Positions 43,334-55,200 of a stretch of DNA of 64,000 nucleotides are shown in pieces. Below the pieces are notes generated by a model, which was not told the DNA's origin, searched no databases, and was given only the letters and a program-made list of their open reading frames with translations. The DNA lies in the NCBI RefSeq assembly GCF_030517065.1, contig NZ_CP103950.1, positions 806,001-870,000 of the forward strand, read 5' to 3'. The position numbers were made by a program, and so were the translations under genes. The DNA comes from Riemerella columbina. Its GTDB lineage: Bacteria > Bacteroidota > Bacteroidia > Flavobacteriales > Weeksellaceae. How positions within the stretch are numbered: position 1 is the first letter of the stretch; each line of letters begins with the position of its first letter.

Positions 43334-46300
43334 ATGCAAAAAATTCTACTCTCGGTATTATTAATCCAATTTTTCGTTTCAAATTTATTTGGAGGAAGTA
43401 TTATAAGAGATTCAATTAGTTCATTTCCTGAAAGGAATAATATAGAATCATTTAAAGAAAAATCTGATTTATTTGATAACATTTTAACCTATTCAAAAGA
43501 TCCAAGTTTAGAGAAAGAAAAAGGGAAAGCCATGGGGGCTTTTGAGGAAATAGACAAAGAAGGCAGGTATATTAGTAAAATCAATCCCAATGAATTAACT
43601 GAGTTTCCAATTGGAATTAGAGAGAGGAAATCAAATACAGAGTATGGGTTGGTTGTGACAAAGGCAAAATTTACGCCAGAATATGCTTTAATAAACATAT
43701 ACGCACGAGTAATTACGCCACAAAGAGGGCTAGAAGGAGGGAAAAATGTACTTTATTTTGGAGCGGAAAATGTCAAACTATCTTATGAGGGCAGAATAAT
43801 TGGAGATACTAAGTTATCGCTTTTGGGGGATGTATATATTCCATTTAATCAGAAAAAATGGCTACTTACTATAGAGGGAGGCAGGCTTAACAAAACCAAT
43901 GGAGAGAGTGAGAATAGTAATAGTTATGTAACAATAGATTGTTATGGGATAAAAGAATTGTCTCTTAAAGGGAATTTACAAATTTCTAGAAATATATTGG
44001 TTCCATTAGATGACAATGGGAATATTTTACCAGAAATAGGTTCAAATGGAAAAACTCAACGTGTTCGTGGTGATTTTTTGATAAAAGCAAGTGATTGGAA
44101 TGATCTACTTGTGAATGTAAGCTTAACCCCTTTTGCAATAACCTCACAAATAAAGAAACAAGATAGAGGTTTTTTTTCATTTTTAGTCAATAATGCAGTT
44201 TTAGATTTAAGTGATTTACGTACAGATCCCAATGTTGTATTTCCTGAATATTATGAGAGGAATGGCTATTTAATTGCAGGTAAATCATCATGGAGGGGAT
44301 TGTTTATAAAATCTTTATATGTAGGACTTCCACAAGAATTTAAAGATGAAGAACATATAGATAGGCGAGTTTCTTTTCAAGCTCAGAATTTAATAGTAGA
44401 TTCTTATGGAGTTTCCGGCAGTTTCTCTGCCAATAATGTAATTTCTTTAGAGAAAGGTATCACAAGTAGAGAAAACGCTTGGCGTTATTCAGTAGATAAG
44501 ATAGGAGTAGATTTAGCAGCCTCTAGAATTGTAGGGGCAGATTTAAAAGGAAAAATACAATTACCCGTTCAAAAACTTCGTCCCAACTCTGATGATTCGT
44601 CCAATTATTTAGGGTATGAAGGAGTGATAACAGAAGACGAGTATTTAATATCTGTTAGCACCATAAATCAATTAGAGTTTGATATATGGAAAGCAAAAGC
44701 AATTATAGCTCCTGGCTCTTCTATTGAGATGCAGGTTAGAAATCGAAGGTTCTACCCTAAAGCGATACTAAACGGAACGATGAGTATTCAAGCTAATGCG
44801 GAAGCTTCAGAAAAAAGTCCGGATTCCACAGATAAATATGATGTAGGATTTAAAGGGATTAAGTTCGAAAGTCTAACACTGCAAACAGAAATGCCTTTTA
44901 TCACGGCTAAATATTTTGGTGTAGAGGGAGAGCAAAAATTAGCAGGATTTCCGGCAAGCATAAAAAAAATATATATAGAGGCCGATAAAAACTATGCAAA
45001 CTTAGGTTTTGAAGTTAGTGTAGGATTACAAGAAAAGCGTTTTTCAGCTTCAGGAGGTTTGCAAATTAACGGAGCTATCATTACTGAGGACAATCGTCAA
45101 AGATGGGAGTATGACGGTTTAAGTCTTTCAAAATTTGCTTTAAGAAATGTAGATATTGGGGTCGCTACTGTATCGGGAACCTTGGAGTTTATGTCCAAAG
45201 ATCCCTTGTACGGAAAAGGCTTTAAAGCCTTTTTAAATGCTAAAATAAAGTCGTTACAGGATGCAGAAGTTGGAGTTAATGCCATTTTTGGGTATAGTAC
45301 TTTTAGATATTGGGGATTTGAGGGAAGTGTAGATAACCTGAATATTCCCACGGGAGCTACCGTTAAGATAACTGGATTTACAGGTGGGGCATTTTATAGG
45401 ATGGTTCCAGATAAGGAGATGAGTTTGTTGTATAGTGATAGGGCGTTGGTAATGACTCCCGATGAATCTGTGGGCGTTGCATTAAGAGCAGGCGTATACG
45501 GAGCCGTTAAGGATAAGGATGTAGCTTCTTTTATGGCTGGATTTAACATCACTACAAATGCCAATGGAGGGCTTGCTAATATAGGGTTCATAGGAGAGGC
45601 AACGATTATGAGTGATTTATCTTCTCTTATTCCTTCTGGAGGTCCATTACCTACCGTGCAAAATAAATTTAGGAGCTGGATAAATAATAGTAGGTTTATA
45701 GATAATATAAAAAATGAGAATCATATAAAAACCTTTTTAGACATTCAAGATGTTGATGAGCAATACCCACTAACAGAAGATATTAAAGGAAATATTTATG
45801 CAAAGCTGGCCATGAACTACGACTTCAATAATAGTGTATTTCACGCCAACTTAGATGTCTATATAAATGTAGCCAATGGTGTAATCGCTGGAATAGGACA
45901 AAACGGAAGAGCGGGCAATGCAGTCTTACATGTTGCTCCAAATGATTGGTATTTGCATATAGGAACACCTAATGACATGATTGGTCTCAAAGTAGGCTTT
46001 GATAAATTTTTTGTGCGATCAGGTAGTTACTTCATGGTAGGAAATCATATACCAGGGAGTCCGCCACCACCAGCAGAAGTAGCTCAAATTTTAGGTTTAC
46101 AATTAAACGATATAGATTATATGAAAAACCTGAATCAACTTGGAGAAGGAAAAGGTTTTGCTTTCGGTTCTCATTTTAAGTTTGATACAGGGGATATGAC
46201 CGCATTGTTCCTTTATGCTCGTTTTCAAGCAGGTTTAGGGACAGATATCATGCTTAAGAATTATGGTCAAGAGGCAAAATGTACGAACAGAGGTGGGCAC

Positions 46301-48016
46301 CAAATAGGGATACATGGATGGTATGCTAATGGGCAGGCTTACGCTTATTTACAAGGAGAATTAGGGATAAAAATAAAACTATGGTTTGTGAAGAAAAAAA
46401 TCCCTATTATTAAAGCTGGGGCAGCAACCCTTTTACAAGCAAGGGGGCCAAATCCTTTTTGGGCGAGAGGTTATCTAGGAGGACATTATAACCTTTTGGG
46501 AGGATTAGTAAAAGGAAACTTTAGATTTAAGTTAGAATTTGGAGAAGAATGTAAGTTAGAAAATGCCACTGTTTTAGATGGAATGAAAATAATTACCGAC
46601 CTTACCCCTTCAAAAAATGCTACCGATGTGGATGTTTTTGCCATTCCTCAAGCGACTTTTGCTTTCAAAGTTGATGAGCCTATCATTATACCAGAAGATG
46701 ATGGAGATCATACCTACAAGATTATATTGGATAAAATGACCATCGTAGATGAACAAGGAAAGGAAATAAGAGGAAAAATAGAATATCCAAACGCTAAAGA
46801 CATAGCCAACTTCGTGTCAGAAGAAGTACTTCCTCCTAATAAAAAATTAAAAGCTATAGCACAAGTAAGTTTTGTGGAGAAAAAATCAGGGATGTATAAC
46901 GTGGTCATGGTGAACGGGAAAAAAGCTATTGAAATAGAAGAGAGAGAATTCACTACGGGGACAGCCCCCAATACAATCCCTCTGAGCAATATTGAGTATG
47001 CTTATCCAGTTGTAGAACAAGAAAATTACTACACAGGAGAGACTAACAGAGGATATATAAAACTAAAAAGAGGGCAAGATTATTTATTTGATGATCCTGT
47101 TTGGAAGACTTCTATCGAATTTAAAAACAAAGAAACGATTCTAAATAGTGATTTTGATTACAATACGTCAGATAATATGGTAAGCTTTGCCGTTCCTAAA
47201 TTATCTAAAAAACAAAATATTTCTTTTGCAATCATAGCAAATAACAGCCAACAAACTGAAAATAAAAACGAAATAAAAAAGCTAACTAAAGAAAATACCC
47301 TAGATAAAGAGGGGACTTCCATTAGCACAGAAATAACCACAAAAGCAGCACAAAATATTTCTAAAGATGGAAGAATAGAAAGATTATCTTATAACTTCAG
47401 GACTAGTAGATATAATACTTTCAAAGAAAAATTAGCCAAGTTAAACTTTACACCTCTTTGGAAACATATTAGCTCAGACGTAGTGAGTTTACAGAATAAT
47501 ATGAATGCAGAGGAGTATTTTGATATTGCAGAACTCGTAGGAACAAAATATACTGGCAACAAACCTTTGATAGAGCTTTCAGCTTTAATGAACGACGCCT
47601 TTGCCAATAAATTTAAAACGCTCATTTATGATTCTTATCCACTAGAAGGGCTTACATTAAATCGGGAGAGTAATAGTTCAGATATTGCGGGAATTCCACC
47701 GATTAAAGGTTTCTCAATCTATACTTCGTATCTACATTATTTAGAATCAGACAAAGGCTTTTATTTGCTGAAAGAGACATTTCCTTATGCTTATAATCTT
47801 TTTGAGTATTATAAATCAGACTGGTATGAAATTGTGTCAAAAGCAGCCTCTAAATATATTGAGATACCTTCAATTCAAAGACCGGAAGGAATTAATGCTT
47901 TATTGGAATCGAATTATGGAATAATCCCAAAAACAAAATACGGGGTAAAAGCAAGCTACATATTACCTGGAAATCAGAAAGGAACTGAACAGATTTTTTA
48001 CTATAATTACAAATAA
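43334..48016 (+). CDS. Large secreted beta-rich protein of unknown family
   Basis: This is a 1560-residue protein with a signal peptide (MQKILLSVLLIQFFVSNLFG). The body is long, beta-rich and Gly-rich with many short strands, without clear repeats or catalytic motifs that I recognise. A GxPxxP-type loop appears near residue 905 (GNHIPGSPPPPAEVAQIL). No T9SS C-terminal domain is seen; the C-terminal 300 residues are helical. The next gene starts about 40 bp on, so it is operonic with the toxin carrier. I infer an outer-membrane or surface role in delivering or displaying the toxins. The ATG at 43334 is used rather than the GTG at 43325. Confidence 0.75.
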   Translation: MQKILLSVLLIQFFVSNLFGGSIIRDSISSFPERNNIESFKEKSDLFDNILTYSKDPSLEKEKGKAMGAFEEIDKEGRYISKINPNELTEFPIGIRERKSNTEYGLVVTKAKFTPEYALINIYARVITPQRGLEGGKNVLYFGAENVKLSYEGRIIGDTKLSLLGDVYIPFNQKKWLLTIEGGRLNKTNGESENSNSYVTIDCYGIKELSLKGNLQISRNILVPLDDNGNILPEIGSNGKTQRVRGDFLIKASDWNDLLVNVSLTPFAITSQIKKQDRGFFSFLVNNAVLDLSDLRTDPNVVFPEYYERNGYLIAGKSSWRGLFIKSLYVGLPQEFKDEEHIDRRVSFQAQNLIVDSYGVSGSFSANNVISLEKGITSRENAWRYSVDKIGVDLAASRIVGADLKGKIQLPVQKLRPNSDDSSNYLGYEGVITEDEYLISVSTINQLEFDIWKAKAIIAPGSSIEMQVRNRRFYPKAILNGTMSIQANAEASEKSPDSTDKYDVGFKGIKFESLTLQTEMPFITAKYFGVEGEQKLAGFPASIKKIYIEADKNYANLGFEVSVGLQEKRFSASGGLQINGAIITEDNRQRWEYDGLSLSKFALRNVDIGVATVSGTLEFMSKDPLYGKGFKAFLNAKIKSLQDAEVGVNAIFGYSTFRYWGFEGSVDNLNIPTGATVKITGFTGGAFYRMVPDKEMSLLYSDRALVMTPDESVGVALRAGVYGAVKDKDVASFMAGFNITTNANGGLANIGFIGEATIMSDLSSLIPSGGPLPTVQNKFRSWINNSRFIDNIKNENHIKTFLDIQDVDEQYPLTEDIKGNIYAKLAMNYDFNNSVFHANLDVYINVANGVIAGIGQNGRAGNAVLHVAPNDWYLHIGTPNDMIGLKVGFDKFFVRSGSYFMVGNHIPGSPPPPAEVAQILGLQLNDIDYMKNLNQLGEGKGFAFGSHFKFDTGDMTALFLYARFQAGLGTDIMLKNYGQEAKCTNRGGHQIGIHGWYANGQAYAYLQGELGIKIKLWFVKKKIPIIKAGAATLLQARGPNPFWARGYLGGHYNLLGGLVKGNFRFKLEFGEECKLENATVLDGMKIITDLTPSKNATDVDVFAIPQATFAFKVDEPIIIPEDDGDHTYKIILDKMTIVDEQGKEIRGKIEYPNAKDIANFVSEEVLPPNKKLKAIAQVSFVEKKSGMYNVVMVNGKKAIEIEEREFTTGTAPNTIPLSNIEYAYPVVEQENYYTGETNRGYIKLKRGQDYLFDDPVWKTSIEFKNKETILNSDFDYNTSDNMVSFAVPKLSKKQNISFAIIANNSQQTENKNEIKKLTKENTLDKEGTSISTEITTKAAQNISKDGRIERLSYNFRTSRYNTFKEKLAKLNFTPLWKHISSDVVSLQNNMNAEEYFDIAELVGTKYTGNKPLIELSALMNDAFANKFKTLIYDSYPLEGLTLNRESNSSDIAGIPPIKGFSIYTSYLHYLESDKGFYLLKETFPYAYNLFEYYKSDWYEIVSKAASKYIEIPSIQRPEGINALLESNYGIIPKTKYGVKASYILPGNQKGTEQIFYYNYK

Positions 48017-48058
48017 GGTGAAAAATTGGAGAAATATATTAATTTAATACAGCCTATA

Positions 48059-51000
48059 ATGCAGAAACTATATCATTATATAAAACAAGTGGGAAACTAC
48101 GCTAGAATACCTAAAAAAATTATTCCAATTATTTTTAGTTTTTTGTTAGCCTTTCAGCCATTGGTACTGAAGGCTCAACAATACCCTGTAAAGATGGTAC
48201 CAGTCTTGTTGCCACCCTATAGTTTAAAGCTGAGTGAATATGCTACAAGTACGCAGACAAAGTTGCGCTTACAAGTCATGATGACAGACTTGCAGGAGGC
48301 ACAACACCCCACGGGCATAAAGTTTAGCTTAGAAAGTTCGTTAGGCGCAGTTCCTATAGCCACTAGCCAAAGTTTTGTATCTGGGATGTCTCCTTTTACG
48401 CTGTATCCAGGCAGTAATATAACGCTGACCAATGTTGATTTAAGATCTCTGTTTGAGTTGCAGAATTTAGCAGGCTTAAATGCTTCACAATATGCACAAA
48501 CTTTACCAGAAGGAATTTATCAATTTTGCTTTCAGGCATACGATTATTATACCAAGCACAATCTTTCCGCAAAGACTTGTGCACAGGCCTATTTAACACA
48601 ATATGAGCCTCCTCTACTCAATCTCCCTCAGAATGCAGAAAAAGTACAAGTTGAGGGCGATATCGTAGGCAGCAAAGGAATCGTATTTCAATGGATGCCA
48701 AGGCAAGTCGCCCCCAATACCCATTATATATTCATTTTAAAAGAACTATGGGATGCAGGACGCAGTCCTGTAGCTGGATTTTTATCCTCTCCTATATTAT
48801 GGAAAGAAAAAACTTATGCAACAAGTTTATATTATAGTCCCGAGAAAACGCGTTTAATTCCAGGGGAAACGCTATGCTTGGCAGGTGCAAGCAGTAAGCG
48901 GTAATCCAGTAGTTGGCGCAAATCCTACCGAAGATAATGGAGTGTATAAAAACAATGGGCTCTCCGAGATATTTTATTTTGATTATGTAGAAGATTGTAA
49001 GGTGCCTACATTTTTAATGGCAAAAAATGCAGGTAGAGGACGCGTGGAGCTTAGTTGGACAATGCCCGGACAGCCCTCGGGATTATACAGTATACAATAC
49101 CGAAAGAGAGACAGCAATACGGATTGGCAAACCGAAGAAAGTTACCAGACCAAATATATACTCACAGGCTTAGAAAATCAGACTGAATATGAATACAGAA
49201 TAGGAACAGTTTGCGGAAATCTACAGAATTTTAACCCTTCACCGCTAGAGGGGAGAGACTTCTGGCAATGCATATGCGTATAGTGCGATACAATATTTTA
49301 CAACAGATAGCGAAGAAAAAGAAAGTAGTAAATACCAGTGTGGTGTAATGCCATCTATAGATCTTACCAATAAAGCCCCATTGCAAACCGCATTAGGAAC
49401 CAATGAAGTCTTTATGGCAGGAGATTTTCCAGTAACAGTACTATCAGCACAGGGTAGCAATGGCATTTACAGCGGAGAAGGCTATATACAAGTGCCCTAT
49501 TTAGGAGATGCCAAAATAAAAGTAGTCTTTAATAATATTAAACTAAATACCGATAAACAACTGATAAGCGGTGTGGTGGAGACTACGTATGATGCGAATG
49601 AAAGTGCCATATCATTTGTATCAGAAGGCATAGGAGAACTCTTTGGAGATGAAGGAGTAAAAGACATTACGTTAAACTACACCATCAAAGGAATAAAATA
49701 TGATGAAAAAACCAAAAGAATCATCATCATAGGCGATGCAGGTGCAGGTAATGAAAGCGACAGAGGTTCAGGAGAAGACAGCCAAGATGTGTTGCCAGGC
49801 GGCAAAGATTATACCCTTACCGATGCCAAAGGCAATGTTTGGGCTGTCGACGAAGAGGGGAAAGTTACCTGTAAGTCAGGTAACGATAGAAGTAATGATT
49901 TAGAAAATATAAAAAATATTTTTGGTAGTAGCGGCGGAATAAATAAAAATATAAAATTTATTTATGAGGAAGATAAATATCAAAACGGTGCTATGATAAA
50001 TGCGATGCTTGATGGGGAAGACTTAAATATTTCTGTTAAAACAGCTGAATCTGACACAATAAGCTTAAAAGGTGACTTGGTTTGGATTTTTGATAAAAAA
50101 GAAATAGCAAAAGGCAAAAATTTGGTAAATGTGGTAATCCAAAATAAAGATTTATCAAATAAAACCTACAAATTAGAAATAAAAAAAGAAGGAAAAAAGA
50201 TAGCAAATTTAAAAATCAATTTTTATAAGATACCAGTCTTGTCATTTAGTTTACCTAACGACTACGACCAATCTTTTTTGTTTGATGATGAATTTATAAA
50301 AAATAGTAATGTAAGGAAAAATTATGAACTACTATCTAGCATCAAAGATTATCATATACCGGTAGTTGCTGTAGGAAAAGATAAGATTGCGAAACTAAAA
50401 ATGAAGATAAAAGGACTTCCGGATGAAGTGAAAAATAATAGCAATTTTAAAATAGAATTAGAAATGGAAAACAGAAGAGAGGGAGTCGAAATAACAAATG
50501 CTGTGATTGATAAAACTAATATAAATAATTCATTTTTAGAAGTAAAACCATTATCGACTATGAATGATAATGACCCTCCTATGTATATAAATGCAAAGTT
50601 TAAAAATAAAGTTATCGGCAAAGTTAAGTTATATTGTTATCCAGTTGAAGAAAAAAAATTACAATTAATATATGTGAAATGGGGGAAAGATAATTATAGA
50701 AATGTATCTGATAATCAGATTTTTAATTTTTTAAAAACTAAATCTATGAATCAGTTATTCTTTAATTTTATTGACAAACCTACTTATAAAATGGATTTAA
50801 GTAAAAATGAAAAATTAGGAAAACAACTAGATTCATTACTTACTAATTATAAAAACACGAGTAAGGAAGGTGCAGAATTATTAACTCTACTAAAACAAGA
50901 ATATCAAAAAGAAAATACTATTATTGATGGAGAAGACTATTTCTTTATTATCAATAGGAGTGTAACTTTACCAGATGGAGGCGAATTAGGTGGTTTTCAC

Positions 51001-51255
51001 TATACAGGTAATGAAGGTGGAGTTTTATTCAAATATAAAGATCCTGCAGATGATGCCACTGCTCATGAAATGGGGCATTGGCTTGGCTTAGAGCATACAT
51101 GGAAAGAAGGTACTCCAATTAAGATTCCGCAATCTCAAACACAAAATAACTTTATGGATTATAATATTAAACGAAAGTCTTGGTTTGAATATCAAATGAA
51201 AAAAGCAATAAAAAATCATAAAAATAAAGAGAAACACAATGAGAAAAAAAACTAG
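48059..51255 (+). pseudogene. TANFOR-like toxin carrier with C-terminal metallopeptidase, two frameshifts
   Basis: Three frames make one protein of about 1065 residues. The first has a signal peptide (LAFQPLVLKAQQYPVKM) and a TANFOR-like domain (PPYSLKLSEYATSTQTKL). At about 48871-48872 an extra base moves the frame (GETLC instead of GETYAWQVQAV). An FN3-like domain follows. A second extra base lies near 49250 (EGRDFW instead of EGETSGNAYAY). The third frame carries the linker NYTIKGIKYDEKTKRIIII, a variable region and, at the end, a zincin motif AHEMGHWLGLEH. Both breaks are +1 insertions, so the gene is dead, or the read has errors. Confidence 0.8.
49673..49787 (+). repeat. 115-bp identical linker repeat, copy 1
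   Basis: This DNA is identical to 52392-52506 and encodes the linker around GIKYDEKTKRIIIIGDAGAG. It marks the junction after which the two toxin proteins diverge. Weaker similarity continues for about 80 bp. Confidence 0.9.
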
Positions 51256-52219
51256 AATTTCATTCCTAATATTGGTAATTTTCCCCATTATTTCAACAGC
51301 TCAAATAAAGAAATATACCATCCGCCAAATGAAAGATACCATAGCAAAATACAACAATATTTTTGAGGCATACGATAAGTTAAAAAAGGGTACTTATTCT
51401 GCCATCGGTGATTATGTCAATAGACGGGATTTTCCCTCTTACGATTCTATCCGCAATGATGTAGAATTAAAAAAATCACTGCTCGGTCTTTTGGATATAA
51501 AAGCCTACAAAAGGCAGCGAATAAAGGAGTTTGAAGACAAATTTAGAAAAGATATATCTAAAAAGAATTTTGATTCATTGCAGTTTACAAGAAATTATTT
51601 AAAATGGTATGTTTGTGATGAATGTAGTTCAAAGAGATTAAAAAAATTAACAGACAGTATAGAAAGTACGCCCACTATTTTTAAAACAGTTTTTGCATCT
51701 GCTGTTGCAAATCGATTGAAGATTGAACAAGAGTATATTATGAATAGTAATATGAATTTTGAGAAAAAGAAAATTGTGGATTTTCTATACCCTACACAAT
51801 GGGAGGAAGTAAGGAATTTTGTAAAAGAAAACTGGGATGATATTGCCCCGACCAGTTACAGGAATAAAATTTTGATAGAAATGAATGACCGTGAAGCTCA
51901 GCAAAAATTTGAAAAATATTTTACAGAAGCATTATATTCTGGAAAATTAAATTATGATGACTATCTATTTGCCAGAAAATTATATTACAATAAAAACTTA
52001 AAAACGAAACTACTACTTAAAGTGTTAAAATGCCCTGTAACCTATTATGTTGATTTTTTTGAAAAAGCAGAAATAACAACTCAAAACAAAGATTTACCGT
52101 TATTAAAAGAAGATGCGTTTAGAGAATTAACTTCATTCCCCCTTGAAGAAAAAGCCTTTAAAACCCAAGGTAAACCAGACTATAATAAAGTAATTAAACA
52201 CTTTCAATCTATTAAATAA
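51239..52219 (+). CDS. Secreted hypothetical protein, candidate immunity or partner
   Basis: This 326-residue protein has a signal peptide (SFLILVIFPIISTAQ) and an all-helical, charged body with a CDECSSKR segment near residue 125. Its ATG overlaps the end of the metallopeptidase toxin frame by 17 bp, the usual position of an immunity gene. A periplasmic location would fit neutralising an exported peptidase. No family is recognised; the role is from position. Confidence 0.6.
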   Translation: MRKKTRISFLILVIFPIISTAQIKKYTIRQMKDTIAKYNNIFEAYDKLKKGTYSAIGDYVNRRDFPSYDSIRNDVELKKSLLGLLDIKAYKRQRIKEFEDKFRKDISKKNFDSLQFTRNYLKWYVCDECSSKRLKKLTDSIESTPTIFKTVFASAVANRLKIEQEYIMNSNMNFEKKKIVDFLYPTQWEEVRNFVKENWDDIAPTSYRNKILIEMNDREAQQKFEKYFTEALYSGKLNYDDYLFARKLYYNKNLKTKLLLKVLKCPVTYYVDFFEKAEITTQNKDLPLLKEDAFRELTSFPLEEKAFKTQGKPDYNKVIKHFQSIK

Positions 52220-52297
52220 AAATAAAAACACTCTGCTTCATATTGTCCCTTTTGGTTATCTATTAAATTTGTTGGAGCTAAGAAAATAATCATAGTT

Positions 52298-55200
52298 TTG
52301 AAAAACCTCCTATACATATTATTTTTAATATTCAGTATAACTTTTGGTTATGCTCAGGAGATTGTTACCCAAGATTTACAATCTGCCAATGTAAACTACA
52401 CCATCAAAGGAATAAAATATGATGAAAAAACCAAAAGAATCATCATCATAGGCGATGCAGGTGCAGGTAATGAAAGCGACAGAGGTTCAGGAGAAGACAG
52501 CCAAGAGGTACTACCAGGCGGAAAAGATTATACCTTTATCGACAAAGACGGAAAGGTTTGGGCAGTGAGTGAAGAGGGCAATGTTACCCAAGCAGGAAAG
52601 ATGGCTCAAGGCGGAGCTTCTACCCCACAAAATACCGCCGGAGTAGATGCTAAAGGAAATGCAACGACTATCACAGCTGAAGGCATTAGAGTAACTTTTA
52701 AAAACAGTAGTGATTCCAAATACGCTTTTGACCAGCCTGCAAAAGCATTGAATAGTGATTATAAAAAGCTTAACGGAAAAGTAATTCCATTCAAAGCTGT
52801 AGAAAACAAAAAGACGGAACCCTTTATTGCAAGCGTGGAGATTACAGATAATAGTATATCTGCGGATAGTTTAATATTCAAAACTTCTAAAGGTGTACCG
52901 ATAGATGCCAAAAAAGTAGGAAATGATTATAGATTGACTTTAAAAGGCTTATACAGCTATGCTACAGAACAAGTACAAGCAATCATTAAGCAAGGAGATA
53001 AATACCAAGTAGCTGGAGCGTTTAATTTAGTTCATATCTCACCTAAGACAATTAAGCTAAACCTCGTTCCAACGACAGGAGTAAGTATATCCAGAAACCA
53101 AATACAGAAAGTAAAAGATATCTATAAGAAAATAGCTATAGATGTAGATATTAGCGTTAAAGAAGCCTTTGACATTACGCCTTATTTAGTAAATGGAAAA
53201 TTACCTTCGGAAGATGTCTTTGGGGATTTGTCTAGCTACAGCCCTGCACAAAATAAGGTAATTGAAGCCTACAAACAGCAGCGAGGAGTAGATTTGGCGT
53301 ATTACATATTTGTAACGGATAGACCATCTTCCAATGGACAAGCCGGCTATATGCGATTGGGTGGGCAGTTTGGTTTTGTGTATGACCAACAGGCAAGAAC
53401 CATAGCACACGAGCTAGGGCACGGAGCCTTGCGGTTAGAGCACCCATTTAAGGAGTTTAAGAATGTAGCCCAAGGAGAGGTGAAAAACCTTATGGACTAC
53501 AATACCACCAACACAAATTTTATATACCCAGACTGGAAACAAGTAAACGACCCTAAGTTTAAGATTTATGCCTTCCAAGGGCAAGAGCAGGGGGAGTTTG
53601 ATGAAATACATTTGACACCTAATTGGGAGCCATTTAAATTTTCAGGTTCAAATATTTATATTTCAGGAAGTATAAAAAAACCTAATGGAGCTGTACATGG
53701 TATTTATGTTTGCAAGAATGAAAATGACTGTTCTGAGTATTATTGGAAGAGCAATGGCGGGACCCCAGGATATTATACAGATGGTATTTCTAAACCTTTA
53801 TCAATTATTTATCTTTCTCAAAGTGAAAAGAACAAAAATCCATCTATTACACTATTTTGGAATTATGGTAAGTGTGGTTATAATAAGACCTATTCAACTA
53901 CTTGGGATTATATAAAAGATAAAAAAGGTTTTGATATAGCCAATGTAAAAGACGCAGGGAAAATAGTATATAAGGAAAAAATTCCTTGTATAGCAAATAA
54001 TTCTGTAAACACTCAAAATTTAGAAGATACATGTGTTGGCAAAGATGTCTCTCAAATAAATAAAGGACATAATAGAATCTTAGAAAATTCTAAAAATTCA
54101 GATTTAATTGTAGAAACTATAAATAGTGTAGATATTTGTTCGTTAAAAAATCTGACTTATGAGGAAATAGAAAAGTTACTCAAAATTTTAGCAGATAACG
54201 ATTCCATTAAAGAGGCAAAAGAAAAAGCTCTTTTACGAATTATTTCACAGATAAAAGTAGAGGATCTTGGTAAATTCATCAATTTTTTACAAGAAGAAAA
54301 AGGGGTTTTCAATAATCTTATAAATGGTCTTGACGATCACTCTATATTCTTTTGGGACGGAAATAACTACACAGGTTTTATAAATCTGCTTTTGAAGATG
54401 TATAAAAAAATGGAAGAAAATACATCTTTTAATGAAAAAATTTTCCGAGAAATAGGAAATACGAGTAACGAGCAAATTTTTAGTAGAATTTTGTTATTGG
54501 AACCTAAAGAAGGAAAGTTTCAACAACATTTGTTTTTTTCTGATTATGTAAGTTATTACCAAAGGGGTGAATATGATAGCACTAGTAATACCGTAATTAT
54601 TTACAATAGAGAAAAGCGAATATCTTATACTTACACTAACTATGGCACGGCATCTACTGTAAGCGGAAGAGATGTTGAAAAAATAGGAGAAGTCTCTCCA
54701 TTGGCACCTGTGTTGGTATACATACCAGATAACCAGATAGACATTGTACAAGAGTCATTGGTAGGAGTGGGAGATACTGCGAATTACTATATTGTTCCTG
54801 CTATATTTTTGCATTATTACTCTGAGAAAAAATTTCAAGACTTATTACAAAAAGGTATTATCACTACATTGGATGTAGCTACAATAGCTCTAAGTGGTGG
54901 CACAGCATTAGCAACCAAAGTACACTGGGTACGCCGTGCTTGGGCTTTGGCTGAAGTCGTAGGAGCTGCAGGGAACATTGCCGTAAATACAGAAATTATT
55001 GATGTAAATTCTAATTATGGCAAAGCCATAAAAGTCTATAACGATGCAATGAGCATTATTGGTCTTAAAAATTTAGCCAAGGGAGGCTATAACTTTGCAA
55101 AAAAATTACCAAATTTATTACAGAAAAGTGATAAAGTAAATTTACTTTCTGCTAAATATTTGGAGTGGAATAGTCTTATTACGAAGTATAAATCTCCTGA

